Part shown: in pieces, positions 15,323 to 22,675 of the stretch
Numbering within the stretch: position 1 is the first letter of the stretch
How the letters are laid out: the number at the start of each line of letters is the position of its first letter
Source: Planotetraspora sp. A-T 1434
Lineage (GTDB): Bacteria > Actinomycetota > Actinomycetes > Streptosporangiales > Streptosporangiaceae
Direction of reading: 5' to 3'
Assembly: GCF_025420585.1 (NCBI RefSeq)
Contig: NZ_JAOEGB010000043.1
Location: 1-40,125, forward strand
Length of the DNA: 40,125 nt
Notes under the pieces: model-generated
The model's input: the letters and a program-made list of their open reading frames with translations, nothing else
What the model was told of the DNA's origin: nothing
The model's database searches: none
Position numbers and translations under genes: made by a program

Positions 15323-18322
15323 ATGCCTGATGACGTCACCGAGGACGGCCTCCGCTTCGCCGTGCTCGGACCCGTCCTGGCCTGGCGCGGCGGCGTCGAG
15401 CTGGATCTGGGCACGCCGTTGCAGCGTTCGATCCTCGCGATGCTGCTCCTCCGGGAGGGTCGCGCGGTCACGCCGGCCGAGATGATCGACGCGGTGTGGG
15501 GCGAGGACGCGCCGCCTCGCGCGCTCGGTGCCCTGCGCACCTACGTCTCCCGCCTCCGGACCGTCCTGGAGCCGGAACGTTCCCCCCGGACCCGTCCCGA
15601 GCTGCTCACCTCCGTCGGGCGCGGCTACGCGCTGCGCCTGGAGACGGCCAGGCTCGACCTCGGCGTCTTCGAGCGGGAGGCCGCCGCCGCGGAGGCCGCC
15701 CGCCGATCGGGCCGGATGGACGAGGCGGCCCGCCTCCTGCGTGACGCCCTCGCCCTCTGGTCGGGGGAGCCGCTGGCCGGCGCGGTCGGGCCGTACGCCG
15801 ACCACCAGCGCGACCGGCTCATCGAGCGCCGCATGGCGACCGTCGAGACGCTGATGGAGCTCGACCTGGAGCTGGGGCGGCACGCCGAGGTGGTCTCCGA
15901 GCTGATCGCCCTGACCGCGGACCACCCACTGCGCGAGCGGCTGCGCGCCCAGCTGATGCTGGCGTACTACCGCTGCGGGCGACAGGCCGAGGCCCTGTCC
16001 GTCTTCACCGACACCCGGGACGCCCTGATCGAGGAGCTCGGGATCGAGCCGGGCACCGAGCTGACGGAGCTGCACCGCCGCATCCTGTCCGCCGACCGGT
16101 CCCTCACGCTCGCGAAGACCTCCGATTCTGTACGGCTCACGCCCCTGCCCGAGACCGGCGAGGACGACGCGGCGGAGCCCGGACCAGCCGTCGAGATGCC
16201 GAAACCGGCGCAGCTTCCGGCCGCCGTGAGCGACTTCACCGGCCGCGCCGGGCTCGTCCACCGGCTGCTCGGCCTGCTCCGCGGCGGCGGCGAGGGGGTG
16301 CCGGTCGCCGCCATGTCCGGCATCGGCGGCGTGGGCAAGACGACGCTCGCCGTCCATGTGGCGCATCTGGCCGACGACCTGTTCCCCGACGGCCAGCTCT
16401 ACGCGGACCTGCGCGGATACGGCCAGGAGCCGACCCCTCCCGAGACCGCGCTGGTGGCGTTCCTGCGGGCCCTCGGCATCCCGGTCGACGTCATCCCCGA
16501 CGGCCTGGCGGACCGGTCGGCCCTGTTCCGGTCGCTGCTGGCCGACCGCCGCATGCTCGTACTGCTCGACAACGCCCGCGACGCCGAGCAGGTGGAGCAC
16601 CTGCTGCCCGGGTCAGCCGGCTGCGCGGCGATCATCACGAGCCGCGGCAAGCTGGCCGACCTGCCGTCGGCGCGGCTCATCGACCTCGACGTTATGGAAC
16701 CCGACGAGGCTCTCTCGCTGCTGGGGGCGGTGGCCGGGCCGGAGCGGGTGGCCGCCGAGCGCGCCGCCGCCATGGACGTGGTCGCCGCGTGCGGCTTCCT
16801 TCCGCTGGCGGTCCGCATCGTGGCGGCCCGGCTCGCCGCCCGCCCCTCGTGGACGGTGGCCTCCCTCGTCCCCCGGCTCGCCGACGAGCGCCGCCGCCTC
16901 GACGAGATGAAGATCGGCAACCTGGCGGTGTCCGCCACCTTCGCGCTGGGCTACGGCCAGCTCGACCCCCAGCAGGCCAGGGCGTTCCGGCTGCTCTCGC
17001 TGCCCGCCGGGTCGGACATCTCCGTCCTCGCGGCGGCGGCCGTACTGGATCTGAGCCCGGTCGGCGCGGAGGACCTGCTGGAGTCGCTCGTCGACGCCAG
17101 CCTGCTGGAGGCCCCGGCTCCCGGGCGGTACCGCTTCCACGACCTGCTGAAGCTCTTCGCCCGGCGGCAGGCGGAGGACACCGACGACCCGGCGGCCAGG
17201 GCGCTCGCGCTGCGGCGCCTGCTGGGTTTTTATCTGGCCTCCGCGAGGTCGGCCCACCGGCTCGCGTACGAGGGCAGCGCGGTCGCGGACAACCTCATGG
17301 TGATCGGGCCGCACGGCCACACGTTCTCGTCGGCCGACGAGGCGGTGGCCTGGCTGTCGGCCGAGGCCGAGGACCTGTTCGCCGCCATCGGCCAGGCCGC
17401 CGAGCCGGCGAGCGGCGGTGAGGACCTCCTCCCGGCGGCCGACCTGCTGCTCGCGATGGAGCCGCTGCTGGAGTCGGGGACGAACCAGCGGGACTTCGAA
17501 AAACGCGTCGCGGTGATGCTGGACGCCACGCGGCGCGTCGGCGACCGGCGCAGCGAGATGCGCTGCCGCTACGTGCTGGGGCGTGTCCTGTTCGGGGCCA
17601 ACCGGCTCTCCGAGGCCGAGGAGCAGTTCCTCGCGGCGCGGGCGCTCGGGGAGGACACCGGGGACCACATCGTGCTCGGGGAGACGTGCAACGCCCTCGC
17701 GGTGGTGGCCGGGCGGCAGCGCCGCCACACCGAGGCCCTGGAATGGTTCGACCGGGCGACGACCGTCTATCGCGAGGTCGGCAACCCGGCGGGCGAGGCC
17801 CTGGTGCTGAGCTACTCGGCCCGCGACCACATGGGTCTCGGGCACCCCGAGGACGCCATCGCCGCGTCCGAGCGGGGCCTGGCCATCTTCACGGAGATCG
17901 GCAGCGGCGCCGGCATCGCCCGCGCCCGCTACCACCTCGGCACCGTCCTGTCCTACGTCGGCCGGCTCAACGAGGCCGTCGTCCACCACGCCGAGTGCCT
18001 GGCCTTCTTCCGGGCGAGCAACCAGCGGGTGTGGGAGCAGCGGGTCTGCTACCGGCTCGCGGCCACGTTCATCGCGGCCGGGCGGTTCGCGGAGGCGGCG
18101 CGGCACGCCGATCAGGCGCTGACCGTCAGCCGCGAGATCACTCACCCGTACGGCGAGGCCCAGTCGCTGGCCGCGCTCGGGAAGGCCCTGCGCGGCATGG
18201 GCGAGACCCAGCGCGGGCGGGACGCCCTAGTCAAGGCCCTCGACCTCTTCACCCGGCTCGGCTCCCCCGAGGCTGAGGACGTCCGGGCCCTCCTCCTGGA
18301 GCTCGACCAGGTCGAAACGTAG
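15323..18322 (+). CDS. AfsR/SARP-type regulator with BTAD, NB-ARC and TPR domains
   Basis: A 999-residue regulator. The OmpR-like winged helix (about 9-100) begins LRFAVLGPVLAWRGGVELDLGTP. The bacterial transcriptional activation domain (about 107-255) follows and includes LMLAYYRCGRQAEALSVF. The NB-ARC ATPase region has Walker A GIGGVGKTTL (about 333-342), Walker B RMLVLLDN (about 410-417) and the late FHDLLKLFARRQAE. The last 270 residues are TPR repeats. This order matches large SARPs such as AfsR, which activate secondary metabolism or development, and whose ATPase and TPR parts gate activity. I use the ATG at 15323, with GGGAGA nine bases upstream; 48 upstream in-frame codons overlap the repeats and show no family similarity. 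Targets are unknown. Confidence 0.93.
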   Translation: MPDDVTEDGLRFAVLGPVLAWRGGVELDLGTPLQRSILAMLLLREGRAVTPAEMIDAVWGEDAPPRALGALRTYVSRLRTVLEPERSPRTRPELLTSVGRGYALRLETARLDLGVFEREAAAAEAARRSGRMDEAARLLRDALALWSGEPLAGAVGPYADHQRDRLIERRMATVETLMELDLELGRHAEVVSELIALTADHPLRERLRAQLMLAYYRCGRQAEALSVFTDTRDALIEELGIEPGTELTELHRRILSADRSLTLAKTSDSVRLTPLPETGEDDAAEPGPAVEMPKPAQLPAAVSDFTGRAGLVHRLLGLLRGGGEGVPVAAMSGIGGVGKTTLAVHVAHLADDLFPDGQLYADLRGYGQEPTPPETALVAFLRALGIPVDVIPDGLADRSALFRSLLADRRMLVLLDNARDAEQVEHLLPGSAGCAAIITSRGKLADLPSARLIDLDVMEPDEALSLLGAVAGPERVAAERAAAMDVVAACGFLPLAVRIVAARLAARPSWTVASLVPRLADERRRLDEMKIGNLAVSATFALGYGQLDPQQARAFRLLSLPAGSDISVLAAAAVLDLSPVGAEDLLESLVDASLLEAPAPGRYRFHDLLKLFARRQAEDTDDPAARALALRRLLGFYLASARSAHRLAYEGSAVADNLMVIGPHGHTFSSADEAVAWLSAEAEDLFAAIGQAAEPASGGEDLLPAADLLLAMEPLLESGTNQRDFEKRVAVMLDATRRVGDRRSEMRCRYVLGRVLFGANRLSEAEEQFLAARALGEDTGDHIVLGETCNALAVVAGRQRRHTEALEWFDRATTVYREVGNPAGEALVLSYSARDHMGLGHPEDAIAASERGLAIFTEIGSGAGIARARYHLGTVLSYVGRLNEAVVHHAECLAFFRASNQRVWEQRVCYRLAATFIAAGRFAEAARHADQALTVSREITHPYGEAQSLAALGKALRGMGETQRGRDALVKALDLFTRLGSPEAEDVRALLLELDQVET

Positions 18323-18391
18323 GTCGTCGTCCATCCGCGTCATCCGGACGTGGTTGATCACGCTGTCTCCGTTTCCAAAGGTTGGGTGCGC

Positions 18392-18487
18392 CCGGCCGGC
18401 CGTCGGACCACCACCAGGTGCGCAGGGGGCCCGGTGCTTCCGGAGCGCCTGGTGACGGCTAGCCGCCTCACTAGGACGGCCGGCCGG
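18392..18487. terminator. nested inverted repeat between convergent genes
   Basis: CCGGCCGGCCGTC at 18392-18404 pairs perfectly with 18475-18487 (13 bp). Inside it, 18412-18421 pairs with 18445-18454 (CACCAGG/CCTGGTG plus three more pairs), and CGGCTAGCCG at 18456-18465 is a small palindrome. The element fills the gap between the SARP gene and the convergent methyltransferase gene. A bidirectional terminator is the simplest reading; a structured RNA or a small palindromic mobile element are alternatives. Confidence 0.6.
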
Positions 18488-18527
18488 ACTTGGCGCGGAT
18501 CTCGAACCCCCCCAGACCCGCGCCCAT
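18471..18527 (-). CDS. candidate 18-residue peptide ORF
   Basis: An ATG-to-TAG frame of 18 codons encodes MGAGLGGFEIRAKSGRPS, with G or C at 16 of 17 third positions after the ATG. It lies about 20 bp downstream, on the minus strand, of the SARP-like repeats at 18547-18569, and 32 bp after the methyltransferase stop. There is no good ribosome site, and frames this short are expected by chance, so it is listed only because of its position relative to the operator-like repeat. Confidence 0.2.
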   Translation of the reverse strand: MGAGLGGFEIRAKSGRPS

Positions 18528-18546
18528 GACCAGGGTCGTGGTTCGC

Positions 18547-18569
18547 GGTCAACGTCCGATCAACGCGTG
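18547..18569. promoter_or_regulatory. second SARP-type direct repeat site
   Basis: GGTCAACG at 18547-18554 and GATCAACG at 18558-18565 are in 11-bp phase. The 22 bases at 18548-18569 match 15214-15235 at 20 positions, including an identical 14-mer CCGATCAACGCGTG. The site overlaps the last codons of the methyltransferase gene, an unusual place for a site unless it serves a small transcript in the gap. Confidence 0.55.
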
Positions 18570-20041
18570 CTTGCACGGGCTTGTGCAACGCGGAAGTAGC
18601 CCTCGGCGACGAGTGGCCGCAGCGTCTCCGGCGCGCGTCGCAGCAGGCCGGCGGGGTCCTCACCGAGGAGTTCGGCGATCGCGGCGAGCAGTGGCCGCAC
18701 CGGCAGGTCTCCGTCGCATACTCCGGCGAGCGCCGCCTCCACCGTCCCCACGGCGGTCGTACGGCGCAGCCCCCGCGTCTGCCGGAGGACGATCCGCGAC
18801 GGGTCGTCGGCGCCCGGCGGCCCCATCCGCTCCTCGACCACCCCGTCCGCCACGGCGAGGAACGCGTCGAGCAGGTCCTCGTCGGTCATCCGGTGGCCCA
18901 GTTTGATCGCTTCGAGGATCTCCTCCACTTGCGCGCCGACCGGAAGCTCGACCTGCTGAGGGAGCTCCTCCACGCGGACGACCGGGTCCATCGCGCCCGA
19001 GTTGTGCAGGGCGATCCAGCCGAACCCGACGCCGGTCACGTCCATCGACTCGAACCACGCGAGCCACTCGTCGTACCGCTCCCGGTAGGCCGAGGTGCCC
19101 TGCTCCGCCGAGTCGCGCAGCCACAACTCGACGTACTCCGCGGGGTCCTGCACGTCACGTTGCACGGCCCAGCCGTCGCAGCCGGTCTCCGCCAGCCAGC
19201 CGCCCACCCTGTCCTGCCAGTCCTCGCCCTTCACGTGCAGCCAGTTGGCGAGGAGCCGGCCGTGTCCCCCGTGGCCGAGGTGCCGGGGCGTGAGCCGTAC
19301 GAGATCGCGGCAGAAGTCGTCGCCGCGGAAGCCGGACTCGCGGTAGGTGAGCCGGGCCGCGGGCGAGATGACGAACGGCGGGTTGGAGACGACCAGGTCG
19401 AAGCGCTCGCCGCCGACCGGGTCGTACATCGAGCCCTCGCGGGCGTCGACCTCGGGGACGCCGGAGAGGCGCCAGCTCAGCCCGGCCAGCCGCAGCGCCC
19501 TGCGGTTCACGTCGGTCGCGACGATCTCCTCCGCCCGCCCGGCCAGGTGCAGGACCTGGACGCCGCAGCCGGTGCCCAGATCGAGCGCTCTGCCGACGGG
19601 CCCCGTCACTCCGAGCTGGGCGAGGTTCGCCGACGCGCCGCCCGCGCCGACGACGTGGTCGCCCCGGATCGCGGGGTCGCCGGGCCGCACCTTGCGGTCG
19701 GACACCACCCAGGCCGGCGCGCCCGAGCCGGTGTCCCACGGCTGCAGATGCACCGTGGCCTGTACGGCGTCGCCGAGCCGGACGAGCAGCCCGGCCTCGA
19801 TCAGGTCGTGCAGCGGCAGGTCGGCGGCGGCCATGCTGACCGGCGCGCCCAGCCACCACAGGCGGATGAGCACGGCGAGCGGGTCGCCGTCCCTGGTCGC
19901 GCGCATCGCGGGGACGATCTCCTCGCGGGCGAGGGCCGACGCGGCCATGTCGCCCAGCCGCTCCCGCACGCCGTCGATCGTGTAGCCGGACTCGACAAAC
20001 CTGTCACGAAGCCGTCGGACCAGGTCAGATGAGGCGTCCAC
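18560..20041 (-). CDS. class I SAM-dependent methyltransferase with N-terminal extension
   Basis: A 493-residue protein. The first 150 residues or so are an N-terminal domain of the type seen in actinobacterial methyltransferase-small proteins. The Rossmann core follows, with motif I ALDLGTGCGVQVLHLA (about 152-167), the acidic end of motif II in IVATDVNRRAL, and motif IV DLVVSNPPFV (about 214-223), the NPPF signature of N6-adenine, guanine and glutamine methyltransferases (HemK/RsmC-like). About 200 further residues follow. The substrate is not evident; rRNA or a protein amide is plausible. The start is a GTG. The stop overlaps the second SARP-like site. Confidence 0.85.
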   Translation of the reverse strand: MDASSDLVRRLRDRFVESGYTIDGVRERLGDMAASALAREEIVPAMRATRDGDPLAVLIRLWWLGAPVSMAAADLPLHDLIEAGLLVRLGDAVQATVHLQPWDTGSGAPAWVVSDRKVRPGDPAIRGDHVVGAGGASANLAQLGVTGPVGRALDLGTGCGVQVLHLAGRAEEIVATDVNRRALRLAGLSWRLSGVPEVDAREGSMYDPVGGERFDLVVSNPPFVISPAARLTYRESGFRGDDFCRDLVRLTPRHLGHGGHGRLLANWLHVKGEDWQDRVGGWLAETGCDGWAVQRDVQDPAEYVELWLRDSAEQGTSAYRERYDEWLAWFESMDVTGVGFGWIALHNSGAMDPVVRVEELPQQVELPVGAQVEEILEAIKLGHRMTDEDLLDAFLAVADGVVEERMGPPGADDPSRIVLRQTRGLRRTTAVGTVEAALAGVCDGDLPVRPLLAAIAELLGEDPAGLLRRAPETLRPLVAEGYFRVAQARASTR

Positions 20042-20181
20042 GGAACGAATCTATCGTGAGCCGGCGGCCCGGTGGACCTTCTCCGGCCGATCGCCGCACG
20101 CGGGGATAAGCGCGCTGCAAGTCCCCTTCAAGGGGTGGGCCCTAAGACTGACGGGTAGCCGCCGTCCCGAGGAACCCCGCG

Positions 20182-20541
20182 ATGATGATCCCCTGCCTGG
20201 CCTGCGAGTCCCGCTTCCACCCCGACGAGTACTTCAGCGCCTGCCACGACTACAACCGCGGCAGGGATCTCGTCGCGTGGACGTGCCCGCGCTGCGGCAA
20301 CCGGGACGACATCCGCGTCTACCCGGGAGAGCTGGGCTTCGGGTACGTCCGGCGCGGGCGGTACGACGTGCACGACCGGATCCGGGTGCCGGGAATGCGC
20401 CGCCGGCGTCACGACCTGCGGCTGGACATCTCGCTCGACGAGCGGGTCTGGCGCGTCCGCACCCGTGGCCTTCCACTGGTCCCGCCGATGATCCCGCCCA
20501 TGGTCCCGCCGATGGTCCCGCCGATGGTCAGGGCATCCTGA
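20182..20541 (+). CDS. small zinc-ribbon-like protein with a repeated tail
   Basis: A 119-residue protein. CLAC near the N-terminus and CPRC at about 35-38 form a two-knuckle zinc-ribbon pattern, with a further cysteine and histidine in SACHDY. The middle is rich in Arg and Asp. The C-terminus is a PPMV/PPMI repeat encoded by four units of a 12-bp DNA repeat (about 20485-20527). The end overlaps the convergent TetR gene by 14 bp, so the tail may be a recent repeat-driven extension. ATG codons at 20182 and 20185 are both possible, with GAGG upstream. Function is unknown; nucleic-acid binding is a guess from the ribbon. Confidence 0.65.
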   Translation: MMIPCLACESRFHPDEYFSACHDYNRGRDLVAWTCPRCGNRDDIRVYPGELGFGYVRRGRYDVHDRIRVPGMRRRRHDLRLDISLDERVWRVRTRGLPLVPPMIPPMVPPMVPPMVRAS

Positions 20542-21118
20542 GGCTGTTCCACGCGGCCTCGCCGAGCCCGCGGATCTCCTCCTCGGTCGGCTGGTGCGCC
20601 CCGGTGAACCACAGGCGGCACATCTCCTGGGCAGGGCCGAGCCACAGGACGTAGCACATGGTGGCGTGGACCGGCCGGAGCAGGCCGTCCTTCATGTGGG
20701 GCCGCCACCAGTCGGACACCTGGCGGAAGAACGTGCGCCTGAGCTCGGTGACCTCGGGGCCGCCCGGCTCCTCGCGGCGGGGCGGCCGCTCGCTGACGAG
20801 GATCCGCGCCCGCTCGGGATGCTCGCCACACCAGGCCATGTGGAGGGCGACGATCGCCTCGATCCCGCTGCGGGCGTCGTCGTGGCGGATGAGCTCGCCG
20901 ACGAAGGCGTCCTGGTACATCTGGAGTATCTCGGAGTACAACACGCCGAAAACGTGTTCTTTGCTCGCGAAGTGGTGATAGAAACTTCCCACACTGACGC
21001 CGCTCTCCTCGCGGAGGCTGGCGAGCGTGGTGGCGGACACACCGTCCTGGCTGAAGCGGCGCAACGCGCCCTCAATGATCCGGGTGCGGCCGTCTCGCCC
21101 GTTCTTCGCGCTCTTCAC
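20528..21118 (-). CDS. TetR-family transcriptional regulator
   Basis: A 196-residue regulator. The helix-turn-helix region is RTRIIEGALRRFSQDGVSATTLASLREESGVSVGSFYHHFASKEHVFGVLY (about 11-61). The C-terminal part is helical and contains MAWCGEHPERARILVSE, a pattern common in TetR proteins with a small ligand pocket. It is divergent from the HxlR-type regulator gene, with 72 bp between starts holding a perfect dyad. Confidence 0.88.
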   Translation of the reverse strand: MKSAKNGRDGRTRIIEGALRRFSQDGVSATTLASLREESGVSVGSFYHHFASKEHVFGVLYSEILQMYQDAFVGELIRHDDARSGIEAIVALHMAWCGEHPERARILVSERPPRREEPGGPEVTELRRTFFRQVSDWWRPHMKDGLLRPVHATMCYVLWLGPAQEMCRLWFTGAHQPTEEEIRGLGEAAWNSLRMP

Positions 21119-21137
21119 GTGCTTAATGGTGTCCTAA

Positions 21138-21152
21138 CAGAACCTTGTTCTG
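21138..21152. promoter_or_regulatory. palindromic operator between TetR and HxlR genes
   Basis: CAGAACCTTGTTCTG is a perfect inverted repeat with 6-bp arms and a 3-bp spacer, 19 bp before the TetR start and 38 bp before the HxlR start. It is a natural binding site for either divergent regulator; TetR-type operators of this size are common. Confidence 0.6.
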
Positions 21153-21190
21153 CAAATCCGGTCAAAGAGCCGGGCGCAAATGGACTTACG

Positions 21191-21667
21191 ATGCCTGACA
21201 TGCGGCGCTACCGGGTGGACAACTGCTCGATCGAGCGGACGCTCGCCGTGCTCGGCGAGAAGTGGACGTTCCTGGTCCTGCGCGAGGCGTTCAACGGGGT
21301 GCGGCGCTTCGCCGACTTCCAGGCGGGCACGGGCGCGCCCCGGCAGGTGCTGAGCGCGCGGCTCGCCCGGCTGGTGGCGGAGGGGCTGCTGCGCAAGGAG
21401 CCCTACCAGGAGCCCGGACAGCGGCAGCGCGACGAGTACCGCCTCACCCAGAAGGGCCTCGACCTCTACCCGATCTTGATCTCGCTGATGCACTGGGGTG
21501 ATCGCCACCTGGCCGACCAGGACGGCGCTCCGATGATCGTCACCCACCGGGACTGCGGCGCGCCCGTCCGGCTGCACCTGCGCTGCGCCGAGGGCCACGA
21601 GGTCGCCGGCCCTCGCGAGGTCACCCCTCGCCCGGGTCCGGGCGCCCGGTGGAGCGCCTCGGCTTGA
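21191..21667 (+). CDS. HxlR-family transcriptional regulator
   Basis: A 158-residue winged-helix protein. CSIERTLAVLGEKWTFLVLREAFNGVRRFADFQ (about 12-44) and APRQVLSARLARLVAEGLLRKEPYQEPGQRQRDEYRLTQKG are typical of HxlR/MarR-like regulators. The cysteine at about residue 12 is at the position used for redox sensing in some HxlR proteins. The C-terminal part contains HRDCGAPVRLHLRCAEGHEV, a two-cysteine segment often seen in longer members. ATG codons at 21191 and 21200 are both possible. The target may be itself or the divergent TetR gene. Confidence 0.88.
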   Translation: MPDMRRYRVDNCSIERTLAVLGEKWTFLVLREAFNGVRRFADFQAGTGAPRQVLSARLARLVAEGLLRKEPYQEPGQRQRDEYRLTQKGLDLYPILISLMHWGDRHLADQDGAPMIVTHRDCGAPVRLHLRCAEGHEVAGPREVTPRPGPGARWSASA

Positions 21668-21729
21668 CAGAGCCGGCACTGACAGAGCCGGCACAGGACG
21701 CTGGAAGCAGGACCACTCCCCCCTCTGCC

Positions 21730-21741
21730 TAGGCTGGTCAC
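21730..21741 (+). promoter_or_regulatory. likely -10 element of a leaderless SURF1 transcript
   Basis: TAGGCT at 21730-21735 lies six bases before the GTG start at 21742. A -10 at that distance places transcription start at or next to the start codon, the arrangement of leaderless actinobacterial genes. No ribosome site is present, which agrees. Confidence 0.5.
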
Positions 21742-22593
21742 GTGTACCGGTTCCTCCTCACGCCGCGCTGGGTCGGGCTCCACCTGCTCGTGCTCGCGCT
21801 GATCCCCGCCTTCCTCTTCCTGGGGAAGTGGCAGTACGGGCGGTTCGAGGAGCGGTCGGCCGCGAGCAGCCGGATCACCGCCAACCTGGGCACACCGCCG
21901 GTGCCGCTGACCCGGCTCGACTCGGTGGGCGCGGCCGTACCGGACTCGGCGAAGTACCGCCTGGTCACCGTCACCGGGCACTACGACACAGGGCGCGAGC
22001 TGGCGGTGAGGCGGCGGACCCAGAACAGCCGCCTCGGGTTCTACGTGGTCACGCCGCTGATCACCCCGCAGGGAGCCGTCCTGGTCAACCGAGGCTGGGT
22101 GCCGGCGGGCGCGACCGCCGAGGCGCCGCCCGTGATTCCGCCGCCTCCGTCCGGCGAGGTGACGGTCACCGGACGGCTCCGGCCCACCGAGACGGAGGAC
22201 TCCACGGGCATCAGGAACCGCTCCGGACTGCCCCCCGGCCAGGTCCTGCTCATCAACACGGCCGGCATCGAGAAGGCCCTGCCGTACCGGCTGTTCGGCG
22301 GGTTCGTGGAGCTGACCGGGCAGCGGCCGCAGGGCGGGCCCGCGCCGGAGCCGGTGCCGGCGCCCGACGTGGGCGGCGGCGGTGGCCTCAACCTGGCCTA
22401 TGCCGTGCAGTGGTGGCTGTTCATCGGCGTGGCGGTCGGCGGCTGGGCGCTCCTCATCCGGCGCGAGGCCCGCGACCTCCAGTCGGCCCGGGAGGCCCCC
22501 CAGGGTCCGGAGCAGGATCCGGAGCAGGATCCGGAGCAGGACCCGGCGGAGGACGCCGAGCCCCTCGACCAGGGCGGCTTTACAAGATCGTGA
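21742..22593 (+). CDS. SURF1-family cytochrome oxidase biogenesis protein
   Basis: A 283-residue membrane protein with the SURF1 topology of one helix at each end of an extracytoplasmic domain. The N-terminal segment is PRWVGLHLLVLALIPAFLFLGKWQYGRFEER (about 8-38), with the family LGxWQ-like pattern. The middle has GFYVVTPLIT, VLVNRGWVP and VTVTGRLRPTE. The second helix is NLAYAVQWWLFIGVAVGGWALLIRREARD (about 216-244), with the YAxQWW motif. SURF1 proteins help assemble haem-copper oxidase. A cytoplasmic tail of about 40 acidic residues contains three PEQD units from a 12-bp DNA repeat (22507-22545). The GTG start appears leaderless. Confidence 0.9.
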   Translation: MYRFLLTPRWVGLHLLVLALIPAFLFLGKWQYGRFEERSAASSRITANLGTPPVPLTRLDSVGAAVPDSAKYRLVTVTGHYDTGRELAVRRRTQNSRLGFYVVTPLITPQGAVLVNRGWVPAGATAEAPPVIPPPPSGEVTVTGRLRPTETEDSTGIRNRSGLPPGQVLLINTAGIEKALPYRLFGGFVELTGQRPQGGPAPEPVPAPDVGGGGGLNLAYAVQWWLFIGVAVGGWALLIRREARDLQSAREAPQGPEQDPEQDPEQDPAEDAEPLDQGGFTRS

Positions 22594-22630
22594 CATCACG
22601 CGGTGAACGAACGGATACCAACCGGAGACC

Positions 22631-22660
22631 TTGCAGCTTGTTCGGTGTTATCCCTAGGCT
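22631..22660 (+). promoter_or_regulatory. candidate promoter of the amidohydrolase gene
   Basis: TTGCAG at 22631-22636 and TAGGCT at 22655-22660 are separated by 18 bp, resembling a housekeeping promoter. The predicted start would be within about 10 bases of the GTG at 22676, so the message would have almost no leader. Confidence 0.5.
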
Positions 22661-22675
22661 CTAACGTTTACTACC

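Noticed and set aside
20594-21190. Long extension of the HxlR protein
   Set aside because: It is antisense to the TetR gene. The conserved HxlR start is at 21191 or 21200.
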